A DNA stretch of 64,000 bases from assembly GCA_011319805.1 (NCBI GenBank), contig SJRY01000271.1, positions 62,001 to 126,000 on the forward strand, in the 5' to 3' direction. Shown here piece by piece: positions 57,425 through 64,000 of this stretch. The notes below the pieces were generated by a model. The model saw nothing but the letters and a program-made list of their open reading frames with translations. It was not told where the DNA came from and searched no databases. The stretch's first letter is position 1; each line of letters opens with the position of its first letter. This DNA is from Macrocybe gigantea. Its lineage: Eukaryota; Basidiomycota; Agaricomycetes; Agaricales; Callistosporiaceae. The position numbers and the translations under genes were made by a program.

Positions 57425-59647
57425 TCAGGACGTCTGGATCTTCATGTGCACCGACTTGGCGCGCGTCAGCTGGTCATAACCTGCCGCTGGATGTCAGCCA
57501 AGAGAAAAACGTGCTTTCAATGCAGTGGCGCCGTCCCGTACCAAACTTGCTCAGGCTGACACCTCTACCGCTGTCCTTCACCCGGTCCAGGCCAGTGCAG
57601 GGTCGAGGTAATCGCACCTGGAAATGCAATGCAGCTAACGGAAAGACTTGCGCAGGCGAAAGAACGGACCTGTTGAGAAACACAGTCCCCGTCTCAAGCT
57701 CGTCCACGAAGCGCAAAAATCCTGCTTGCGACGCGGGGTTTTTCTCTGCGTCGGTCCAGACAGACGCGGTGAGGCCGAAGCGGGAGTCGTTCATGAGTTC
57801 GATAGCTTCGTCGTCCGTGGACACCTGTTCGACGATTAGGCAACTGACAACGGAAAGAAAAAGCAAAGCCCGATTTTCGGCCACCTTTTGGATTCCTATG
57901 ACCGGACCGAATGTCTCTTCCTGAATCAAGCATATCCATCAGAACCAGGATGTGATGGCTGTTGGGCATCGAGCAGCGCTTGCCTTCATGACGTCCATGG
58001 CTACGAGTTTGAAGCAGTTAGTAGAGAGCACTTCAGAGGGCTTGGCTCAGCACGACACACAGTGGTTCACGTCGACCAGCACCTGCGGAGCGACATACGT
58101 CGTCCCTCTGACTGAATGTCAGAGAATCGGCAAGAAATGTAAACCACTGCGGACTGACGGTTGCGCCATGGCAAAAAATTGTTCAGGTATCAGGGGCTTC
58201 GCTCCCGCTTCGACTGTGACGAGCTGTTGGCGACTGGCGGATAAGAAGGTAAGGAAAAGCACTTGCTGGCGTCAGTAACTTGCTTGCGAATCCGCTCTGC
58301 ACTGGCGAGACTGACGACCGGGCCAAGGTTAGTGTTGGGTCTGTCGGATCTCCTAGTCTGTATTTCTGTCAAGAAAATCCTCCTCGAACTTGGGTACAAG
58401 ATACGTAAAGGATATCACGGACCTTTGTTAGTGCGACAAACTTGTCCACAAATTCGTCGTATATGGACTCGTGGACGTAGATGCGCTACAACAGGAGTTG
58501 ATGTTCACGTTAACAGCCTTTCTGCGCTCAGGCAAGATATTGGCGTATACCTCAATGGCACAACAGCTCTGACCAGAGTTAAAGAAGGCTCCTGGAAACG
58601 GTGTCGTCTGTCCAGTTCAAGATCAAATGCGAAAACACCAACCGTCCACAAGCTCGGGAACGGTGAATGCGAGATCCGCGTCAGCTCGTACGTACGCCGG
58701 ATCTTTGCCGCCCAGCTGTTCGAAAGCAAAACAGTCAGCGGCGGAACAAATGCTGCTTTTGTGCATATGACGTGCCTCCAGCGCGACGCCCGTGAAGCCC
58801 GGGGCGTCTGCGGCCGCTTTAGCCACCGAATGACCGCCGACGACACTGCCGGTGAAGGAGACAAAGTCGACGAGCGGGTGTTGCACGACGTAGGATGTAA
58901 GGGATGGCGACATGTGCACGACTTGGATCACGTCCTTGGGCACGCCAGCGCGTGTCAGCGCGATCGCAAAACGCTCTGCTGTGAGTGGGGTCTGTGGAGA
59001 TGGTTTGAGGATCACAGCGTTCCCTGCGATGATTGCGGGAAGGACAGCGTTGATGGAGACCAGGTAGGGGTAGCTGAGTAAAATATAGTGACAAAGGCGT
59101 TCATTAGAGAGGGATGGAGGTACGTACTTCCAAGGCGCGATAACGAGGACGACGCCCAAAGGCTCTCGCTTGATGTAGCGCCTGTACCCTGGCTTATCGG
59201 TGTCTTCCAAAGAAACATCTGACAAGGACTCCGATGCAATAGAAAGCATGTACGATGCGCGGTCGAGGAATCCGCGGATCTCTCCTGGGCATTGCGAGAC
59301 GGGACTAACAATTCGAACTGGGATCAGATAGTAGGATTCCTCTGCTACGAAATTCGCACCGTCCCATCTGCATCGTCAACTCAAGCGCAATTTCATCTGA
59401 CATCTTCTTGAATTCATCCTGGTGTAAAATGAAAGCTTAGAGAGCAACGATGAATAGTCCATAAAAAAAACGACACCATGAACTTGTGGCCAACAGCTAT
59501 CCTCTCCTCCACAGGTACTTTGCGCCATTCTCTTTGGCTCTGAGAGGCATTTCTCAGGATATTGTCTAGCTCCGATGTCGAAGGGTAGGTTCGGGCGACA
59601 AGAGCCTGCTGGCTGTGAGGAATAATGGTTGTCTGGATCTCTGCCAT
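57425..59647 (-). CDS. Aldehyde dehydrogenase, second gene
   Basis: NAD(P)-dependent oxidoreductase, many short exons. The start MAEIQTTIIPHSQQALVARTY is followed by YIKREPLGVVLVIAPWKYP, GNAVILKPSPQTPLTAERFA, VDFVSFTGSVVGG and the general-base segment VALE|LGGKDPAYV. The catalytic cysteine is in FFNSGQSCCAIE, next to RIYVHESIYDEF. The C-terminus GVSLSKFGYDQLTRAKSVHMK is typical of a fungal ALDH branch. The intron splitting VALE from LGGK (58716-58775) needs a GC donor. It is not closely similar to the ALDH at 10.9 kb, so it is not a recent duplicate. The substrate is unknown. Confidence 0.9.
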
Positions 59648-59767
59648 GATTGCAGTATGTAATTTAGCAGAAGACAAATGTGGCCTAATCTTATCTCTTG
59701 AAAAGATTCAATGCAAAATAGCATCGACCGTACAGTACAATTACTACTTTAGAGAAAATACTGGTAA

Positions 59768-60987
59768 CTACACCCATCCCCTCGCAGCTCCCCTACCACC
59801 TCCGTGCCCTCGCTCCTTCTCAATCACAAACATGGCGTCCCGCATCGTGACAGATATCCGCGTGTCTTCTTCAGCGGTTGCCTGCGTAGGCGTTGTCGAC
59901 TTTTTTGTCGGTATGTAGGGGCGAGCCCACGAGCTTGTGGGCGCGGCAGCAGGGGTGGTTGGCGCGGGCGTAGCCGGCACAACAGCCGTGGTGCTAGGGG
60001 TTTGGGGTGCTGCAACTGCTGGAGCAGTTTCGGTTTGGGAGTGGCCGCTGCTGCAGCGTTGGCAGCGTTCATCCATGCGTATTTGCCTCCTAGACCAGCA
60101 GCCTGAGTAGCAACGGCATTAGACATCTTTTTCCGCACATCTTCGGACATATTTCTGGCGGTCACTCCAGGCCCTTCTTTTTTCCTTTTCTTCTTCGCCG
60201 AACCTTCTTCCTCTCCTTCAGCCGCTGCCACGGCTGTGCCATTGGCCTGTGCAGCGAGAGCAGCAGCGTGCGCAGCTGCCATGTCTTGTCGTTCCTTGCG
60301 CTCACGCCGCACTTTGAGTTCTTCTTCTCGCTCGACTTTCTCTAAAGCTGCTAGCTGCTTCGCAACGTCACTGCGAACGAGTATGCTCCACATTGGCGAC
60401 CCGTCTTCGTATAGCGACGCCGGTTTGTCAAATTGGGTGTCATTCCGGTGCCGTGACGCAGCTATCATGGCGGTGACCAAATCTTGTAGCCTTGCTCGTA
60501 GCGCCAAAGCGAGGTAGTTGATGGCATCGTCTGGGATTCTCGTCACTTTGTGTTGTGTGCCGATGGTACGCATAGTAGGCCCAAGGAAGCGTGTGTCAAA
60601 CGACGGCGTTGCAGGCTGTTTTCTACTTCGGTCTTCATACGTCCGATATGAGGAATGTGTGTCGTGTGTTCGTTGGAGAGTCTCCTCTTCTGCCTACAGA
60701 GATTGAGTTATTCTTTCGCGTATCGATAGACTGTTGCACTCCACCCTCAGATCAACGCCTGCACTGCCAAGGGCATCATTTAGAGCTGAAATATCGGACG
60801 TGTCGACCTCATTGCCACCTTGTTGCGTGACAGGGCGCTGTACAGTAGAAGTCGACGATTGCACTTGGCCAACAGAAGCCTGGGCAGTGAGTGCAGTGGT
60901 ATATGACTGATAATGCGAGTAGGCAGCCTGCGGATAGTAGGCCTGGTAATGCTGGTACGCCGCCCTCGTCGCCTCGTCAGTGTTCAT
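59768..60987 (-). CDS. TAF4: TFIID subunit TAF4
   Basis: General transcription factor subunit, nuclear. The Tyr/Gln-rich start MNTDEATRAAYQHYQAYYPQ leads to ALNDALGSAGVDLR. After an intron (about 60659-60706) comes AEEETLQRTHDTHSSYRTYED. The TAF4 histone-fold core follows: VTRIPDDAINYLALALRARL, LVTAMIAASRHRNDTQFD, SDVAKQLAALEKVEREEE. The C-terminal end RISVTMRDAMFVIEKERG is the conserved TAF4 tail. Ala-rich runs and a KKKRKK nuclear signal lie between. One base must be missing near 60050 to connect the core and the tail. It shares a 102-bp divergent promoter with PUP1. Confidence 0.92.
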
Positions 60988-61089
60988 GGTCGTTTGTGAG
61001 TCGGGGGAGGGGCGTCACGTGGACTTACATGGATTACGTCACGTGGCGACGCGTAAGTTCCAAAGAGATTCGTCGTCTCGTCTTCATCT

Positions 61090-62128
61090 ATGGCGGCCAC
61101 ATCCGTTTACACATCTCCGGGTTTCGACTTTTCCAATGAAATACGGTGAGCTGGAACTGTTCAGCCTTTGGAGATTATGGCGTCGATTGTTTTTTGCAGT
61201 AACAACTTCATATCGGACAAGGGCATCCGCATGCCCAAGGCCACAAGCACAGGAACTACGATTGTAGGATGCCTCTTTAAGGATGGAATTGTCCTTGGAG
61301 CAGATACAAGGGCGACTGAAGGTCCAATAGTTGCCGATAAGAATTGCGAAAAGGTGATTTTTGTACAAGCGTTGATCTTGTGCGTCGAAATCTCATCCTC
61401 CTAGATTCACTACATAACAGAATCTATTAGATGCTGCGGAGCGGGCACAGCAGCAGATACAGAATTCACGACGGCCTTGATCTCGTCTAACATGGAACTG
61501 CATGCATTATCGACCGGGAGAAAGCCTCTCGTAGTGACTGCAATGACCATGCTGAAACAGATGTTATTCAGGTGCGTTCCCCTTCTTGACAATTCCTGCG
61601 TCTCAAAGCCCTGATCATGTGTGTAGGTACCAAGGACATATTGGCGCCGCGCTTGTTCTTGGTGGTGTTGATGCAACAGGACCCCATCTTTTCACTATTC
61701 ACCCTCATGGCTCGACTGACAAACTGCCATATGTTACTATGGGATCGGGCAGTCTGGCCGCCATGGCCGTATTTGAGAGTGCCTGGCGACCCAACATGGA
61801 GGTGCGTGCAGCATCATACCGGAATGATGTACCAAAACTTAAGCATGACACACCGACAGCGCGGGAAGCTCTCAGTCTGGTGAAGGCCGCCATTTCCGCA
61901 GGTATCTTCAACGACTTGGGCTCGGGGTCCAACGTCGATGCCTGTATCATCACTGCAACCGAGACGCAAATGCTGCGCAACGTTGAAATGCCCAATCAGC
62001 GCGTCGAGAAGGAAAGAACATATGTGTTCAAGCGGGGAACTACGGCATGGAAGACAGAAAATATCAGAGACTTGATTGTTAGCGAGGAGACAATCTCCGT
62101 CGGAGGGGACGCGATGGATACAACATAA
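61090..62128 (+). CDS. PUP1: 20S proteasome subunit beta2 (trypsin-like)
   Basis: Catalytic subunit of the 20S core. The start [19 protein letters not shown] is joined by the intron 61146-61200 to [18 protein letters not shown]. Self-cleavage before T in TG|TTIVG exposes the catalytic Thr1. [20 protein letters not shown] contains the conserved Asp17 and Lys33-type region, GAGTAADTE and [15 protein letters not shown] follow, and [13 protein letters not shown] and [12 protein letters not shown] complete the active-site set. The long C-terminal arm, [15 protein letters not shown]..., is the beta2-specific extension that wraps a neighbouring beta3 subunit. The frame is intact. Confidence 0.96.
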
Positions 62129-62505
62129 GGATTTAGATACTGTAAGACTATCATCCTGTCGATGGGAACCCCAGTAAAACAGCTGATCAACGAGACATGT
62201 CCTGACCTGACAAGAAACGTTTCAAACGCCCTGTCTAGGGCAAGACTGCTGTCACCCTTTGCTCGCCCACTGCTCATCGGAAACCTCTGATGGATATCCA
62301 ACATGTGCTTGTCCACTCTGTTGTGGTTCTAATATGCAAAACTTAGACAAGGTAGCTCGCTGTTATTGCACTCTGTGCGCAAGTCACACTCAAGGGCCAT
62401 GTTCCTCTGGAAGCGGCGATGCCGCCAGATGCGGCTATAACGCGGGCTGCATTCGCTAGTGCAACGTGTATGCATATGAACTCCAAAACATAGATCTACA
62501 AACTG
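62129..62505. other. Convergent 3' intergenic stretch
   Basis: 377 bp between the PUP1 stop and the stop of the convergent surface-protein gene. No gene recognised. Confidence 0.6.
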
Positions 62506-63773
62506 TTACAAACTTGTCATGAGGATGATTAACATTAAGGATAGGACGGCTCCGCGGGAACAGTGGGATTTCAGGCTCTTTTGCCCTCCGGATGTCATTT
62601 CAGCATGGGAGTATACGGGCAGAGTAAACGTGTCAAACTGAACGAAGGTTTGTCCGTCATCACTGCCCGGGGCCAGGGGTGACCGACCTGTATACACTAG
62701 GGAAATAGAGTGGTTTTCGTGCGATTCGTACCCAGAAGGTACGACGGGGATAGGGGGAAATTGTAGAGCGTAACATTCAGGTTTTCCTGGGACCGAATAG
62801 GTATCGATGTAAGCGGTTGTGTTGAAGTCATCGATCAAAATAGAGAAGACCCCTCCGTTAGGAGATGTCACCGTATGTACGACCACGCCTGGTCCTTGAA
62901 GTGGACATGTTAGATCAGATACGTGGCATTCGCGACGTTTACAGGACATACCAGTATAACTGAATGAAATAGTCGCATTCGCATTATCAGAAACATGTAA
63001 CGTTTTGCTGACAGTACAGGCGGAGTTGCTCTCAGTGACGTTCCATGCACTCGTAGGAGAGTATGTAACATCAATGTCTGTGGCTGAGACTGCAGACGCC
63101 GATGGTGTTGGAAAGGCCGAAGTGGGCGCCGCTGACGGAAGGGCGGTGCTAGTGACGCCATACGGATTGATGCAGTATACGGTCTTCTGACCATCGATAT
63201 GCTTGCACACTGTCCCGATTGCTAGGACCGCTTGTCAGATTCAAAAGGAACGCGATGGAATGACTTGAGTTGCACATACGACAACAGAAATCGGGTGAAC
63301 CGATGACATCACAACTAGCTGCATTATTCTTTCGGTGAGAACGGTGATCCCAGACTCCAGAAGGATGAAGAACGCTCACTCAGGCTTGGATTTGCGCAAG
63401 GTTCGTCGCTCCATCCATTGACATATGGAACGCTAGGGTCTCCACACAATGGAATGCCTCGACGATAATTGCAGCGCCATCTTTGGAGGGGAGAACGATT
63501 GTGAAATAAGTTCAATGATGCACAAATAGATCCTAACAAACTTACCCAGAAGGGCAACATGTCCCGAAGGATGGACTGCCACAAGGTACGGCGTCGGCAG
63601 AACAGTTGGTCTTTTTTTCGATGTGACCAACCACAAGAGTAGCGGTTGATGGTCAAGCGTCAGTATCGACATAGATGCAATTAGATGAATGCGAACTACT
63701 AACGGATGCCGCAGAGACGGGAGCGATTGAGCAATACGGTGGTGCATAGCGAAAGAACGACCAGCTGAAACAT
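62506..63773 (-). CDS. Secreted or membrane-anchored surface protein with beta-sandwich-like domain
   Basis: The proposed start MFQLVVLSLCTTVLLNRS is a short signal peptide, followed by several small exons rich in paired cysteines (CNYRRGIPLCGDPS, SDEPCANPS, DFCCRMCN, CKHIDGQKTVYC). A Ser/Ala-rich linker leads to a domain with AWNVTESNSACTVSKTL, ISFSYTGPGVVVHTV, VFSILIDDFNTTAYIDTYS and HSISLVYTG. This pattern matches jelly-roll-like modules common in Agaricomycete surface proteins. The end, SRGAVLSLMLIILMTSL, is a hydrophobic segment consistent with a GPI signal or membrane anchor. Exon joins upstream of 63210 are tentative. Function unknown. Confidence 0.65.
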
Positions 63774-64000
63774 GACTACGAGTGGGGATGGGATGAAATG
63801 GCAGCTGTGAGCTTTGCGGTGTCCGACGGAGGCGTTGCAAGACCCAGATGTTTCCTCATGTCGATTATATACCTTCAGAAAATTTGGCAAAGTTCACTCA
63901 GCTCCTAAACTTGTATCGAGCTATCGGAATCGTTGAAGTGCAGCAGATCTACTACGCATCAACGTATGTTTTCACTGATCGGATAAGAAATTTGAGCGAT

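Noticed and set aside
1..64000. Mating-type locus
   Set aside because: No homeodomain pair, pheromone receptor, or farnesylated pheromone precursor (CaaX end) was found. The small secreted peptide at 22.2 kb has a signal peptide and no CaaX box.

Overview
The window is nuclear DNA from a filamentous basidiomycete, most likely a wood- or litter-associated Agaricomycete. The reasons are: genes split by many short introns (mostly 48-70 bp), family types typical of that class (tyrosine-kinase-like kinases with an HGD catalytic loop, a DUF6534-type membrane protein, a coiled-coil/HPDKF protein, small secreted proteins), and conserved fungal housekeeping genes. No rRNA, transposon, CRISPR or prokaryotic feature was seen. 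The species cannot be named from the sequence alone.

Layout. 0.3-3.2 kb: tyrosine-kinase-like kinase (+). 3.4-5.3 kb: FN3-like/coiled-coil protein (-). 6.4-10.8 kb: SIN3 corepressor (+). 10.9-12.7 kb: aldehyde dehydrogenase (+). 12.8-12.9 kb: intron-containing tRNA-Pro (-). 13.7-15.3 kb: coiled-coil protein with a J-like HPDKF tail (+). 15.5-16.9 kb: S1/P1 nuclease (-). 17.0-18.3 kb: histidine protein methyltransferase (+). 18.6-21.4 kb: histidinol-phosphate aminotransferase and CIAO1 in tandem (-). 22.2-22.7 kb: small secreted Cys-rich peptide (+). 22.9-24.5 kb: snurportin (+). 24.6-30.7 kb: two paralogous MFS transporters in tandem (-). 31.1-31.5 kb: mitochondrial ribosomal protein uS8m (+). 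31.9-36.4 kb: MATE transporter and DUF6534-like membrane protein (-). 37.4-39.3 kb: SAM50 (+). 39.9-43.3 kb: GH51 arabinofuranosidase (+). 43.3-46.4 kb: class I HDAC and transaldolase (-). 46.6-49.5 kb: TORC2 subunit SIN1 (+). 49.7-51.7 kb: unrecognised helical protein (+). 51.8-54.1 kb: secreted Gly/Ser-rich protein and an EF-hand-like protein (-). 54.2-57.3 kb: CBP3 and dihydroxyacetone kinase (+). 57.4-61.0 kb: second aldehyde dehydrogenase and TAF4 (-). 61.1-62.1 kb: proteasome beta2 (+). 62.5-63.8 kb: surface or secreted protein (-).

The genes are mainly independent eukaryotic units rather than operons. Themes are chromatin and transcription (SIN3, HDAC, TAF4), mitochondrial biogenesis (uS8m, SAM50, CBP3), protein and RNA handling (proteasome beta2, CIAO1, snurportin, HPM1), small-molecule transport (two MFS, one MATE), redox and sugar metabolism (two ALDHs, DAK, transaldolase) and secreted functions (GH51, S1/P1 nuclease, Cys-rich peptide, Gly-rich protein, surface protein). 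Several divergent pairs share promoters of about 95-160 bp.

Two whole-window observations matter for users of this annotation. First, more than a dozen conserved genes carry an apparent one-base deletion, several in CGG/CCG contexts, which looks like consensus error rather than gene decay. Second, at least six introns between 40 and 59 kb can be joined in frame only with a GC-AG donor. CDS coordinates below are gene spans from start codon to stop codon and include introns.
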